Made by a program: the position numbers and the translations under genes
Part shown: positions 27,876-36,667 of the stretch, in pieces
Position numbering within the stretch: the stretch's first letter is position 1
How the letters are laid out: each line of letters begins with the position of its first letter
From: CALKJU01 sp035326425
Lineage (GTDB): Bacteria > Pseudomonadota > Alphaproteobacteria > Geminicoccales > Geminicoccaceae
DNA: 64,000 nucleotides
Direction: 5' to 3'
Assembly: GCA_035326425.1 (NCBI GenBank)
Contig: DAOLFG010000004.1
Location: 76,581-140,580 of the forward strand
The notes under the pieces: model-generated
What the model was told of the DNA's origin: nothing
The model's input: the letters and a program-made list of their open reading frames with translations, nothing else
The model's database searches: none

Positions 27876-28809
27876 CCTCGCCGCCCGAGGCGGTGCTGTG
27901 CAGCAGGATGCGCGACAGCCCGGCGGCGGTCAGCGCCGCCGATCCCCTGCCGATGGTCGGCCCGATGGCCGCGCCCGCCATGGCGATGCCGGTAGCGGCG
28001 GCGGCCAGCACGCCGCCCAGCCGTCGTGCGGTGTCGAGCCTGGTGACTATCATGCGCCGCACACCCAGGGCGGCGAAATTGGCGGCCATCTCCAGACTGT
28101 CCTCGGCGCAAAGGCCGGCCGGCAGCACCAGCACCGGCTCGACGTCGGCCTTGCGCATCAGATCCGCCAAGCGCGCCAGCTCCTCGCTGCGGAACGGGTT
28201 GACCCCGGCCGTGTCGATCACAGTCGCCGGCCCGGCCCCGGCCAGCCGGGCCGCCAGCTGGTCGGCGTCGGCCACGGCGATCGGTGCCCGGCCGAGCGGC
28301 CGCAGCAGCGCCTGGAGCTGGGCCAACCCGCCGGCCTTGCCGGCATCGGCCGACAGCACCTGGACGTCCTGCTCGGCCATCAGCGCATCGACCACGATGC
28401 GGGCGACGGCCGCGGTCTTGCCGGCGCCGGAAGGGCCCACGAGCATCAGCGGCCGCTCCAGCGGATGGCGCAAGGGCCGAAAGCGCGCCCAGCCCACCAG
28501 CGCCTGGGCCAGCAGGACGCCGGCGTCGCCGGCGGCGCTCTCCGGCAGGGCCGACAGGATTCCGTCGCGCGCCGGTCCCGGCACCCGGTGGTGCGACAGG
28601 GCGGCGGCGATCTCGCGGCGGGCGCCGCTGTCGTCCGGCGGCGCCAGCAGCCGGGCGATGTCGTCGCCGCCGCGCTCGATGGCCGCCGTCAGCCGCACGC
28701 CCTCGCGCGTCGCCCGGCTCGCCAGGATCACGGCGTTCTCGCCCAGTGTCTCGCGCACCCGCGCGATCGCCTCGTGGGTGTCGGCGGCATGGATGACGCG
28801 CAGCTGCAT
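27868..28809 (-). CDS. flhF: Flagellar SRP-like GTPase FlhF
   Basis: A 313-residue SRP-family GTPase that sets flagellar position and number. The N-terminal B-domain-like part has ARVRETLGENAVILASR. The G domain starts at LMLVGPSGAGKTAAVARI (P-loop), then VQVLSADAGKAGGLAQL and VIDTAGVNPFRSEE (G3), and ends with IVTRLDTARRLGGVLAAA (G4). In G1 the usual TxxGKTTT is GPSGAGKTAA. It begins three bases after the flhA stop, an arrangement widespread in proteobacteria. It is shorter than many FlhF proteins because the N-terminal region is reduced. Confidence 0.85.
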   Translation of the reverse strand: MQLRVIHAADTHEAIARVRETLGENAVILASRATREGVRLTAAIERGGDDIARLLAPPDDSGARREIAAALSHHRVPGPARDGILSALPESAAGDAGVLLAQALVGWARFRPLRHPLERPLMLVGPSGAGKTAAVARIVVDALMAEQDVQVLSADAGKAGGLAQLQALLRPLGRAPIAVADADQLAARLAGAGPATVIDTAGVNPFRSEELARLADLMRKADVEPVLVLPAGLCAEDSLEMAANFAALGVRRMIVTRLDTARRLGGVLAAAATGIAMAGAAIGPTIGRGSAALTAAGLSRILLHSTASGGEDA

Positions 28810-28812
28810 GGC

Positions 28813-30900
28813 TCACACCTGCCCGAGATTGCGCAGCTTGGCCTTGGGATGGATCTCGTTGTGCGACAGCACGACCGTCGCCGGCCGGAACCGCTCGACG
28901 ACCGAGCGCACGAACGGCCGCACCGGCGGGCTGGTCACCACCACCGGCAGCTCGCCCTTCATCGCGTGCGTCTCGAGGCAGTCGGACAGCGACTTGACGA
29001 ACTGCTGCAGCCGCGACGGCGCCATCGCCAGCTGGCGCTCGTCGCCCTGGCCGACCAGCGCCTCCGCGAAGGCCTGCTCCCATTCCGCCGAAAGGCCGAT
29101 GAACGGGATGTGGCCGGCGTCGCCGGTGCAGGCGTTGCTGATCTGGCGCGCCAGCCTGGCGCGGACGTGCTCGATGATCGGCACCACGCTCTGGAAGTGC
29201 GTCGCCGCCTCGGCGATCGCCTCGACGATCAGCGGCAGGTCGCGGATCGACACCCGCTCCAGCAGCAGGCCCTGCAGCACACGCTGGATGCCGCTGGCGG
29301 TGATGCGCGCCGGCACGATGTCCGCCAGCAGCTTCTTGTAGTCCTCGCCCAGCTCCGACAGCAGCTTCTGGGTCTCGGCGAAGCTCAGCAGGTCGCCCAG
29401 ATGGTCCTTGATGACCTCGGTGAGGTGGGTGGTGACGACCGTCGGCGGGTCGACCACCGTGTAGCCGCGGACGGCGGCCTCGTCGCGATAGTGCGCCGGC
29501 ACCCACATGGCGGCGAGCCCGAAGGTCGGCTCGATCGTGGCCTCGCCGGGCAGGTTGATCTTGCCGCCCTGCGGATCCATGACCAGCAGCGTGCCCGGCC
29601 GCACCTCGCCGCGCGCCGCCTCCAGCTCCTTGACGCGCACGACATAGGTCGTGGCCGGCAGCTGGATGTTGTCCTGGATCCGGATCGACGGCATCACGAA
29701 GCCGAGCTCGCCGGCGAGCTGGCGGCGCAGCGCCTTGATCTGGTCGGTGACGCGGGCGCCCGGCCCGTCGCCGATCAGCGACAGCAGGCCATAGCCCAGC
29801 TCGAGCCGGACGGTGTCCATCGCCAGCGCCGCCGCGATCGGCTCCTCGGCGGGTGCCGCCGTGGCCGGCGGCTCGGCGGCCTTGGCGGCCGCGGCCCTGT
29901 TGCGCTCGCCGCTGCGGAAGCCGAGCCATCCCGCGGCCCCCGCAAGCGCCAGGAACGGCAGGGTCGGCAGGCCGGGCAGCAGCGCCAGCGCCACCAGCAG
30001 GCCGCTGGTCACACCCAGCGCCCGCGGATAGGCGCCGAGCTGGCCGAACAGCGCCTTGTCGGCGCGGCCGCTGACGCCGGCCTTGGTGACCAGCAGGCCC
30101 GCCGCCGTCGACACGATCAGCGCCGGCACCTGCGAGACCAGGCCGTCGCCGACCGACAGCAGCGTGTAGGTGCGCGCCGCCTCGGCGATGCTCAGTCCCT
30201 CCTGGGCGACGCCGATGATCAGGCCACCCACGAGGTTGATGCCGGTGATCAGCAGCGCCGCCACCGCATCGCCCCTGACGAACTTGGAAGCACCGTCCAT
30301 GGCGCCGAAGAACGAGCTCTCCTCCTCCAGCGCCTTGCGGCGCTCGCGGGCGGCGTCCTCGTCGATCAGCCCCGCCGAGAGGTCGGCGTCGATCGCCATC
30401 TGCTTGCCCGGCATCGCATCGAGCGAGAACCGTGCCGCCACCTCGGCGATGCGCGTCGAGCCCTTGGTGATGACGACGAAGTTCACGATCAGCAGGATCG
30501 CGAAGACGATGACGCCGATCACGAAGTTGCCCTGCATCACGAAGCCGCCGAAGGCCTCGATGACGTGGCCGGCAGCCGCCGGGCCCTCGTGGCCCTCGGC
30601 GAGGATCAGCCGCGTCGAGGCGATGTTGAGCGCCAGGCGCAGCATGGTGGTGATCAGCAGGATCGTCGGGAAGACGTTGAAGTCGAGCGGCCGCTCGATG
30701 AGCAGCGCCGTCAGCAGCACAAGCACCGACAAGGTGATCGAGAGCGCCAGCAGCAGGTCCAGCAGCAGGGCCGGCAACGGCAGGATCAGCACCACCAGGA
30801 TGGCGACGATGCCCAGCGCCAGCAGCACGTCGGTCTGCATCGCCCCCCGGCCGATGCTGCGCAGGCTCGAAGCGCCGAGGGCCGGCATCGCCATGGCCAT
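28813..30900 (-). CDS. flhA: Flagellar type III export gate protein FlhA
   Basis: A 695-residue inner-membrane export-gate component. Eight hydrophobic helices fill the first half, beginning ALGIVAILVVLILPLPALLLD. The conserved cytoplasmic FHIPEP loop is represented by RFSLDAMPGKQMAIDADLSAGLIDEDAARERR. The second half is the large cytoplasmic domain with PTVVTTHLTEVIKDHLGDLLS. The ATG at 30900 is chosen because GAGGAG lies eight bases upstream and the longer frame runs into flbD. It sits between flbD and flhF, the order known from Caulobacter-like flagellar operons. Confidence 0.92.
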   Translation of the reverse strand: MAMAMPALGASSLRSIGRGAMQTDVLLALGIVAILVVLILPLPALLLDLLLALSITLSVLVLLTALLIERPLDFNVFPTILLITTMLRLALNIASTRLILAEGHEGPAAAGHVIEAFGGFVMQGNFVIGVIVFAILLIVNFVVITKGSTRIAEVAARFSLDAMPGKQMAIDADLSAGLIDEDAARERRKALEEESSFFGAMDGASKFVRGDAVAALLITGINLVGGLIIGVAQEGLSIAEAARTYTLLSVGDGLVSQVPALIVSTAAGLLVTKAGVSGRADKALFGQLGAYPRALGVTSGLLVALALLPGLPTLPFLALAGAAGWLGFRSGERNRAAAAKAAEPPATAAPAEEPIAAALAMDTVRLELGYGLLSLIGDGPGARVTDQIKALRRQLAGELGFVMPSIRIQDNIQLPATTYVVRVKELEAARGEVRPGTLLVMDPQGGKINLPGEATIEPTFGLAAMWVPAHYRDEAAVRGYTVVDPPTVVTTHLTEVIKDHLGDLLSFAETQKLLSELGEDYKKLLADIVPARITASGIQRVLQGLLLERVSIRDLPLIVEAIAEAATHFQSVVPIIEHVRARLARQISNACTGDAGHIPFIGLSAEWEQAFAEALVGQGDERQLAMAPSRLQQFVKSLSDCLETHAMKGELPVVVTSPPVRPFVRSVVERFRPATVVLSHNEIHPKAKLRNLGQV

Positions 30901-30910
30901 GACCGGCTCC

Positions 30911-32236
30911 TCAGCGGGTCTCGAAGGACGAGGCCGGCAGGCTCGCGCCGGCACCCGCATAGTCGCGCAGCTTGTTGCGCAGCGTGCGGATCGAGATGCC
31001 CAGCAGCGTGGCGGCGTGCGTGCGGTTGCCGGCGGTGTGGCGCAGCGTGTCCATGATCAGGTCGCGCTCGACGTCGGCCACCGTGCGGCCGACGAGGGTG
31101 ACCGCCTGATCGGTCGGACGCGCCGGCTGCCGCGCGGCGCCGCCCGGCAGGAGGATGGCCTCGGCGCCGATGGCGTCGCCGCTGGCCAGCAGCACGGCGC
31201 GGTGCATGCAGTTCTCGAGCTCGCGCACATTGCCCCGCCAGCCATGGGCGCGCAGCCGCGCCAGCGCCGCGGCGGTGACCGGCCGCACCGGCAGGCCGTT
31301 GGCCTTGGCGTACTTGGCGCCGAAATGCCGGGCCAGCGCCTCGATGTCGCCGGGACGCTCGCGCAGGGGCGGGAGCTCCAGCGCCAGCACGTTCAGGCGG
31401 AAGTAGAGGTCCTCGCGGAACCGGCCCTCGGCCACCGCCTTCTCGAGATCGCGGTTGCTGGTGGCGACGAGCCGGATGTCGATCCTCACCGGCTTGCCGC
31501 CGCCGACCCGGTCGATCTCGCGCTCCTGGATCGCCCGCAGCAGCTTGGCCTGCAGGCGCGGCTCCATCTCGGTGACCTCGTCGAGCAGCAGCGTGCCGCC
31601 GTTGGCCTCCTCGAACTTGCCGATGCGCCGTGCCGTGGCACCAGTGAACGCGCCCTTCTCGTGGCCGAACAGCTCGGACTCCAGCAGGTGGTCGGGAATG
31701 GCGGCGCAGTTGACCGAGACGAACGGGCCGGCCGATCGCCGGCTGTTCTTGTGCAGGTAGCGCGCCACCATCTCCTTGCCCGTGCCGCTCTCGCCGTTGA
31801 GCAGCACGGTCGCATCGGCCTGGGCGTACTGGCGCGCCAAGCCCAGCAGCGACTGCATGCGCGGATCGGTGCAGACCAGCTCGCGGCCGTTGTCGCCGAA
31901 GCCTTCGAGCAGGGCGGCGATGAAGTCGGCGTCCGGCGGCAGGGGGAGGAACTCGCGGGCACCGGCCTTGATCGCGGCCACGGCCGCCCGGCTGTCGCTG
32001 TCGATGCCGTAGGCGACCACCGGCAGGTGGATGTGCTCGGCGGTCAGCGATTCGATGATCCGGCGCACGTCCAGGCGGGCGTCGACCAGCAGCAGCTCGG
32101 CGCCGCGGCCGGCGCGCAGCTCGTCGAGGGCCGCACCGGGGTCGGGCACCAGCCGTACCTCGGCGCCGCGGCGCGAGGCCATGCGGCAGGCCTCGGCCAT
32201 CTCCTTGCCTTCCCGGCCGACGATCAGCACCCTCAT
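30911..32236 (-). CDS. flbD: Sigma-54-dependent flagellar regulator FlbD
   Basis: A 441-residue bacterial enhancer-binding protein. The N-terminal receiver-like domain (MRVLIVGREGKEMAEA, LLLVDARLD) lacks the acidic pair normally found at its start. The AAA+ domain has Walker A GESGTGKEM, the sigma-54 contact motif GAFTGA, Walker B GGTLLLDEV and a conserved WRGNVREL. A C-terminal Fis-type helix-turn-helix HAATLLGISIRTLRNKLRDY binds DNA. The position after fliN and before flhA identifies it as FlbD rather than a generic NtrC protein. It should activate the sigma-54 promoter of fliK-flgD-flgE. Confidence 0.87.
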   Translation of the reverse strand: MRVLIVGREGKEMAEACRMASRRGAEVRLVPDPGAALDELRAGRGAELLLVDARLDVRRIIESLTAEHIHLPVVAYGIDSDSRAAVAAIKAGAREFLPLPPDADFIAALLEGFGDNGRELVCTDPRMQSLLGLARQYAQADATVLLNGESGTGKEMVARYLHKNSRRSAGPFVSVNCAAIPDHLLESELFGHEKGAFTGATARRIGKFEEANGGTLLLDEVTEMEPRLQAKLLRAIQEREIDRVGGGKPVRIDIRLVATSNRDLEKAVAEGRFREDLYFRLNVLALELPPLRERPGDIEALARHFGAKYAKANGLPVRPVTAAALARLRAHGWRGNVRELENCMHRAVLLASGDAIGAEAILLPGGAARQPARPTDQAVTLVGRTVADVERDLIMDTLRHTAGNRTHAATLLGISIRTLRNKLRDYAGAGASLPASSFETR

Positions 32237-32273
32237 CCGCCCGCTCCCCAGCCCGCCGCCTGCCCGTGCATGC

Positions 32274-32603
32274 TCAGTCGCCCTTGATGATCTCGGTCAT
32301 CGTGATGCCGAGATGGTCGTCGACGATCAGCACCTCGCCACGCGCGACCAGCCGGTTGTTGACGTAGATGTCGATCGGCTCGCCGACCTTGCGGTCGAGC
32401 TCGACCACCGCGCCGCGGCCGAGCCGGAGCAGCTGGTTGACCGGCATCGAGGCCTTGCCCAGCACGGCGGCCAGTTGCACCGGGATGTCATAGACAGCGC
32501 TCAGCCGCTCGGTCGCCTGGCCGCCGCCGGTGGCCGGATCGCGTCCGCTTCCCTGCTCGACAGGCAGGCTCGGTTCGCTGGCGGGAACTGGCGTCGTGCT
32601 CAT
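32274..32603 (-). CDS. fliN: Flagellar motor switch protein FliN
   Basis: A 109-residue C-ring protein. The SpoA domain occupies the C-terminal 80 residues: YDIPVQLAAVLGKASMPVNQLLRLGRGAVVELDRKVGEPIDIYVNN and ARGEVLIVDDHLGITMTEI are classical FliN landmarks. The N-terminal 30 residues are a disordered Pro/Gly/Ser linker. Its ATG overlaps the fliH stop (ATGA). fliM is not in the window. Confidence 0.92.
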   Translation of the reverse strand: MSTTPVPASEPSLPVEQGSGRDPATGGGQATERLSAVYDIPVQLAAVLGKASMPVNQLLRLGRGAVVELDRKVGEPIDIYVNNRLVARGEVLIVDDHLGITMTEIIKGD

Positions 32604-33352
32604 GGCTCATCCTCGGATGCGATGGATGCCGGGGCGGGCGCCGACATGGCGGCGGCCTCGGCGGTCAGGTGCTCGGTCAGCAGCCGCTCGACATGGTCGA
32701 GATCGCCCTCGGCCCAGCCGTCCTGCCAGTCGATGCGCAGCGACAGCCGGTCGGGCAGCGGCCCGGCCGCCAGCTCGATCCGGTCGCCGACGCCCGTGCC
32801 GGCGAGCAGCCGGGCCAGCGGATCGCGGAGGGCCGCGGCCGTGCCGGGCGCGAGCGTCAGGCGCAGCGACGGCGCGCCCAGCGTCTCGGCGAAGGTGGAT
32901 CGCAGCATCGACTCCAGGGACGCCGCCCGGCCGGCCCGCAGCAGGCCCGAAGCCTCGAGGGCGGCGGCGAAAGCCTCCGTCAGGCCGGCGGCGAGCGAGG
33001 ACAGCCGCGCCTGCAGCATCCCGTCCGCCCGGGCCAGCGCCCGTTCGAGCCGCTCGACCGTGAGGCGGTCCTGCGTGGCGATCGTCGCCGCATGCTCGTC
33101 ACGGGCAGCGCATGCCGCGTCCCGGGCGGCCGCGGCGCAGGCCCTGGCGAGATCCGCCTCGTCGAACGACAGGCTCGCCGCCGCCCGGGGCTCGGCCGGG
33201 AGCGCGCCCGTCTCGGAGGTGCCGGGCGGGACGGTATCGCTCCAGACCAGGGTCGGGCGAGGCCGGGGCACCGGCTCCGCCAGCCGCAGCACGGCCGCCG
33301 GCCGACCGACCGGCAGGCTCCACTCGACGATCGGCAGCGGCTCAGTAGACAA
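32600..33352 (-). CDS. fliH: Flagellar assembly protein FliH (FlbE)
   Basis: A 250-residue protein in the fliH/flbE position between fliG and fliN. The N-terminal ~70 residues are Pro/Ala-rich, followed by an alanine-rich helix (DEADLARACAAAARDAACAARDE) and a C-terminal part with LRIDWQDGWAEGDLDHVERLL, as in the stator-like FliH/HrpE group. FliH regulates the export ATPase FliI. Sequence similarity within FliH is weak, so the call leans on position. The start is a TTG at 33352 overlapping fliG by 11 bases; no better start is visible. Confidence 0.75.
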   Translation of the reverse strand: MSTEPLPIVEWSLPVGRPAAVLRLAEPVPRPRPTLVWSDTVPPGTSETGALPAEPRAAASLSFDEADLARACAAAARDAACAARDEHAATIATQDRLTVERLERALARADGMLQARLSSLAAGLTEAFAAALEASGLLRAGRAASLESMLRSTFAETLGAPSLRLTLAPGTAAALRDPLARLLAGTGVGDRIELAAGPLPDRLSLRIDWQDGWAEGDLDHVERLLTEHLTAEAAAMSAPAPASIASEDEP

Positions 33353-34355
33353 GCTCGTCCTCCCGGCCGTCGGCGATGACGATCTCGCCGGAGGCGGCGA
33401 GCTGCTTGGCCAGCTTGACGATGAACTCCTGGGCCTCGTCGACGTCGCGCAGGCGGACCGGCCCCATGGCCGTCATCTCCTCGCGCATGATCTTGCCGCC
33501 GCGCTCCGACATGTTGGCGAAGAACAGCTCGCGCAGCTTCTCGCTCGCACCCTTCAGCGCCAGGGCGATGCGGTCGTTGCCGGCGTTGCGCAGGATGGCC
33601 TGGATGCCGGCCGCGTCGAGCTTGACCAGATCCTCGAAGGTGAACATCAGCGCCCTGATCCGGTCGGCGCCCTCCTTGTTGCGCTCCTCCAGCATCGCGA
33701 CCAGCCGGGCCTCGGTGTTGCGGTCGAAGAAGTTGAAGATCTCGGCCATCACCTCGTAGTTGTCGCGGCGGCTCGACCGGGCGAGGTTGTTCATGAAGTC
33801 GGCGCGCAGGGTGCGCTCGAGGTCGGCCAGCACGTCCTTCTGCACGACCTCCATGCGCAGCATGCGCATGACCACCTCGACGGCGAAGTCGTCGGGCAGG
33901 TTGGCCAGGACCCTGGCGGCGTGCGCCGGCTCGATCCGCGACAGCACGACCGCCACGGTCTGCGGGAACTCCTTCTTCAGGTAGGAGGCCAGCACCGTCT
34001 CGTTGACGTTGCCCAGCTTGTCCCAGACCGTGCGGCCGGCCGGCCCGCGCAGCTCCTCCATGATGGCGGCGACGCGGTCGCGGTCGAGGAAGCGCAGCAG
34101 CAGGCGCTCGGTGACGTCGAGATTGCCGACCACGCCGCCGACGCCGCCGATCTTGTCGCCGAACTCGGTCAGCAGCCGCTCGACGATCTCGCTCGGCACC
34201 CGGCCCAGCAGCGCCATCGTCTGCGAGATCTCCCTGACTTCGTCGAGATCGAGCAGGCTGAACAGCTTGTCGGCCCGCTCCTGGCCCAGCGCCAGCATCA
34301 GGATCGCCGCCTTCTCCGGCCCGCTCAGCCCTTCGTAGGTCATCGGCTCGGGCAT
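33342..34355 (-). CDS. fliG: Flagellar motor switch protein FliG
   Basis: A 337-residue rotor protein that couples the MS ring to torque generation. FliG_N starts GLSGPEKAAILMLALGQERADKLF. The middle domain contains LLRFLDRDRVAAIMEELRGPAGRTVWDKLGNV, and the C-terminal torque domain has MFTFEDLVKLDAAGIQAILRNAG with FFANMSERGGKIMREEM. The ATG at 34355 is nine bases after the fliF stop, and the 3' end overlaps fliH. Confidence 0.93.
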   Translation of the reverse strand: MPEPMTYEGLSGPEKAAILMLALGQERADKLFSLLDLDEVREISQTMALLGRVPSEIVERLLTEFGDKIGGVGGVVGNLDVTERLLLRFLDRDRVAAIMEELRGPAGRTVWDKLGNVNETVLASYLKKEFPQTVAVVLSRIEPAHAARVLANLPDDFAVEVVMRMLRMEVVQKDVLADLERTLRADFMNNLARSSRRDNYEVMAEIFNFFDRNTEARLVAMLEERNKEGADRIRALMFTFEDLVKLDAAGIQAILRNAGNDRIALALKGASEKLRELFFANMSERGGKIMREEMTAMGPVRLRDVDEAQEFIVKLAKQLAASGEIVIADGREDELVY

Positions 34356-34364
34356 CCGCGTTCC

Positions 34365-36107
34365 TCAGCCGCCATGCAGCCAGCCGCGCACGACGCGCAC
34401 CGCCTCGGCGGGATTGTCGACGACGAACTGCGCCACATCGTCGATCGCCGCGGCGCGGCCCAGGCCCAGCGCATGCCGTGCCTGCGCCACCTCGGCCGCG
34501 GCCGGCCCGCGCAGCTCGAGCGAGGCCTGGTCCGCCGCAGGCGACAGCACGACCGAAACCCCGCCCTCGCCCGGTGCTGCGGCCGGTGCCGCGATCATCG
34601 CCGCGGCGGCCCGGGGATCGGCAGCCCGCGACTCGGCGGCCTCGGCCACGGGCGCGGGCAGCAGCCGCCTGATGGCGGGCCGCACACCGAACAGCAGCAT
34701 CACGAGGCCGAGCGTCGCCATGGTCCCGAGCTCGGCCATGCGCCACCAGTCGTCGCGGCCGAGCCCGAGCAGCCGCTCCTCTGCCGGCTCCTCGGCCGCC
34801 ATGGCGACGAAGGGCCGGCCGATGATCCGCACGACGTCGCCCCGGCGCTCGTCGACGCCGGCGGCGCTGCGCACCAGCGCCTCGAGCTGCTCGAGCTCCT
34901 CGGCCGGCCGCGGCTCGGAGGTGACGGTGCCGTCGGCGGCGGTGCGCGACAGGTTGTCGACCTGCACCGCGATCGAGAGCTGCTTCAGCACGCCGCCGCG
35001 GCGCTTCTCGTTCCTGACGGTGCGCGAGATCTCGAAATTGCTGGTCTCCTCCGTCCGCTTGGTGCGCTCGTCCGACTTGGCGCCCGAGCCGGCGGAGCCT
35101 TCCTCGGTCGGCAGGTTGTTGGCGACGCTCACCTGCTCCTGCGGCTCGGTGTCGCTGCGGTCGGTGGATTCCTCGACCGTCTGCGTGCTTCGCGCCACCT
35201 GGCTCTCGGGATCGTAGGTCTCGGCCGTGGTCGCCACCTCGTCGAAGTCGAAATCCGCCGAGACCTCGACGTCGACACGGCCGATGCCGACCGACCGCTC
35301 GAGCAGCTGCAGCAGCTTCTGGCGCAGCCGGTCCTCGTAGGCGGCGCGATAGTCCAGCGCGTCGCCGAGGCCGACGCCGAGGTCGGTGCCGTCGTCCGGC
35401 CGGGCCAGCAGGTTGCCGCGGTCGTCCAGGATCGACACCGCGGCGATGTCGAGGCCCGGAACGGCACCCGCCACCAGATGCCTGATGCCGGCGACCTGCC
35501 GCTTGTCGAGCTCGGCGCCGCGCGCCAGCGACAGCACGATCGAGGCGCTGGCCCGCACCGCGTCGCGGCGGAAGAGCTCGCGCTTGGGCTGGACCAGGTG
35601 CACGCGCGCCGAGCGCACCGGCTCGAGGTGCGCGATGGTGCGCGCCAGCTCGCCTTCCAGCGCCCGCCGCAGGCTGACGTCGGAGAGGAAATCGGTGGTG
35701 GTGAGGCCGCTGGCCTGGTCGAACAGCTCGTCGCCGATCGTGCCGCCGGTCGGCAGGCCGTCCTCCGCCAGCGACATCCGCAGGCGCAGCGCCTGGTCGG
35801 CCGGCACCATCACGGCACCGCCATCGGGCGACAGCCGGTACGGCACGCCCATGGTGTCGAGCCGCTCGACCAGCTGGCGGCTGTCCGCGAGGTCCATGCC
35901 GCCGAAGAGCAGGGTGTAGGGCTGCTCGACGGCGCGCAGGATCAGGAAGCTGAAGAAGCCGAGCATCGCCAGTGCCACGGCGCCCAGGGCCAGGATCCGC
36001 CCCGGCCCGAGCATCCGCAGCTGCGCCAGCGCCGCAGCGCCGGCGGCGGCGGCGCGGCCGCTCGGCGCATCGGCGGTGATCGCTGGGGCCTGGCCTGCTC
36101 GCTCCAT
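34365..36107 (-). CDS. fliF: Flagellar MS-ring protein FliF
   Basis: A 580-residue MS-ring monomer. A first transmembrane helix lies near residues 37-60 (ILALGAVALAMLGFFSFLILRA). The YscJ/FliF domains include YTLLFGGMDLADSRQLVERLD and ARVHLVQPKRELFRRD, with a large periplasmic insert rich in Glu/Ser/Thr. A second transmembrane helix near the C-terminus (MATLGLVMLLFGVRPAIRRLL) leads to the FliG-binding tail. It is the first gene of fliFGHN-flbD-flhA-flhF. A CtrA-like box lies about 65 bases upstream of the ATG at 36107. Confidence 0.93.
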   Translation of the reverse strand: MERAGQAPAITADAPSGRAAAAGAAALAQLRMLGPGRILALGAVALAMLGFFSFLILRAVEQPYTLLFGGMDLADSRQLVERLDTMGVPYRLSPDGGAVMVPADQALRLRMSLAEDGLPTGGTIGDELFDQASGLTTTDFLSDVSLRRALEGELARTIAHLEPVRSARVHLVQPKRELFRRDAVRASASIVLSLARGAELDKRQVAGIRHLVAGAVPGLDIAAVSILDDRGNLLARPDDGTDLGVGLGDALDYRAAYEDRLRQKLLQLLERSVGIGRVDVEVSADFDFDEVATTAETYDPESQVARSTQTVEESTDRSDTEPQEQVSVANNLPTEEGSAGSGAKSDERTKRTEETSNFEISRTVRNEKRRGGVLKQLSIAVQVDNLSRTAADGTVTSEPRPAEELEQLEALVRSAAGVDERRGDVVRIIGRPFVAMAAEEPAEERLLGLGRDDWWRMAELGTMATLGLVMLLFGVRPAIRRLLPAPVAEAAESRAADPRAAAAMIAAPAAAPGEGGVSVVLSPAADQASLELRGPAAAEVAQARHALGLGRAAAIDDVAQFVVDNPAEAVRVVRGWLHGG

Positions 36108-36168
36108 CGCTCTGCATCCCCTCGTCCGCCACGATGACGGACGCGGGCTGCAGGCTAGGTCGACTCGG

Positions 36169-36183
36169 TCAACGAAAGGTTAA
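36169..36183 (-). promoter_or_regulatory. CtrA-like box upstream of fliF
   Basis: On the minus strand the sequence TTAACCTTTCGTTGAC reads TTAA-N7-TTGA, one base from the CtrA consensus TTAA-N7-TTAA. It lies 62-76 bases before the fliF start, where a CtrA-activated promoter would be expected. A GACTC site fitting the CcrM methylation motif GANTC is at 36162-36166. Confidence 0.6.
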
Positions 36184-36231
36184 CGGCACCTCCTGGGCAT
36201 CGCCGGCCGGCGGTCGGGAACGTCTCGGCGG

Positions 36232-36513
36232 TCAGGCCCCCCCGCGAAAATCCTGCAGCCGGGTGACCCGCAGCCCGCCCAGCCCGTGCCGGTCGATCGC
36301 CCGGCCCCAGGACGAGAACTCCTCCTCGGAGAGATTGTAGCGGCGGCAGGCCTCCTCGAAGGTCAGCAGCCCGGCCCGGACGGCAGCGATGACCTCGGCC
36401 TTGCGGCGGGCCACCCATCGGCGCGTGTCCGGCGGCGGCAGATCCTCGAGCCGAAGCACGGCGCCGGTCGGCCCGACCACGCTGGCCGGACGGCTCGTCG
36501 CTTGCTCGGTCAT
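36232..36513 (-). CDS. sciP: CtrA inhibitor SciP (DUF1153)
   Basis: A 93-residue helix-turn-helix protein. The core WVARRKAEVIAAVRAGLLTFEEACRRYNLSEEEFSSW is the DUF1153 signature of SciP, preceded by a flexible N-terminus with VVGPTGAVLRLEDLPPPDTRRW. SciP binds CtrA and blocks activation of CtrA-dependent promoters in Caulobacter, where its gene also lies next to the fliF operon. Here it is 124 bases upstream of fliF on the same strand and has its own CtrA-like box. The ATG at 36513 has GGAGGAGTG-type purines upstream. Confidence 0.9.
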   Translation of the reverse strand: MTEQATSRPASVVGPTGAVLRLEDLPPPDTRRWVARRKAEVIAAVRAGLLTFEEACRRYNLSEEEFSSWGRAIDRHGLGGLRVTRLQDFRGGA

Positions 36514-36581
36514 ACACTCCTCCAGCTCTTCGACGACCCGGCATGATCGGGCGTCCGTCCCCTGTTTCTAGTCGATCCACT

Positions 36582-36596
36582 TTAATGGCCGCCTAA
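36582..36596 (-). promoter_or_regulatory. CtrA-like box upstream of sciP
   Basis: The minus-strand sequence TTAGGCGGCCATTAA reads TTAG-N7-TTAA, one base from the CtrA consensus. It lies 69-83 bases before the sciP ATG, about the same distance as the box before fliF. It suggests that CtrA controls the gene for its own inhibitor. Confidence 0.5.
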
Positions 36597-36598
36597 CC

Positions 36599-36624
36599 GG
36601 CATGGTAAACATGCCTTAGGCATG
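36599..36624. repeat. Three alternating GGCATG half-sites
   Basis: GGCATG (36599-36604), CATGCC (36610-36615) and GGCATG (36619-36624) form two overlapping inverted repeats that share the middle half. They lie in the gap between the flgE stop and sciP, just upstream of the CtrA-like box. This could be an operator or part of a transcript end; no T-run follows. Confidence 0.5.
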
Positions 36625-36667
36625 ATGTTGTCACCGACCACGACTATGTCGTCGGCGATGTCATTGC

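Noticed and set aside
32031..36137. A 1368-codon plus-strand open frame opposite fliF-fliG-fliH-fliN
   Set aside because: Pure antisense shadow of the flagellar operon. The minus-strand genes have full motifs and coupled starts.
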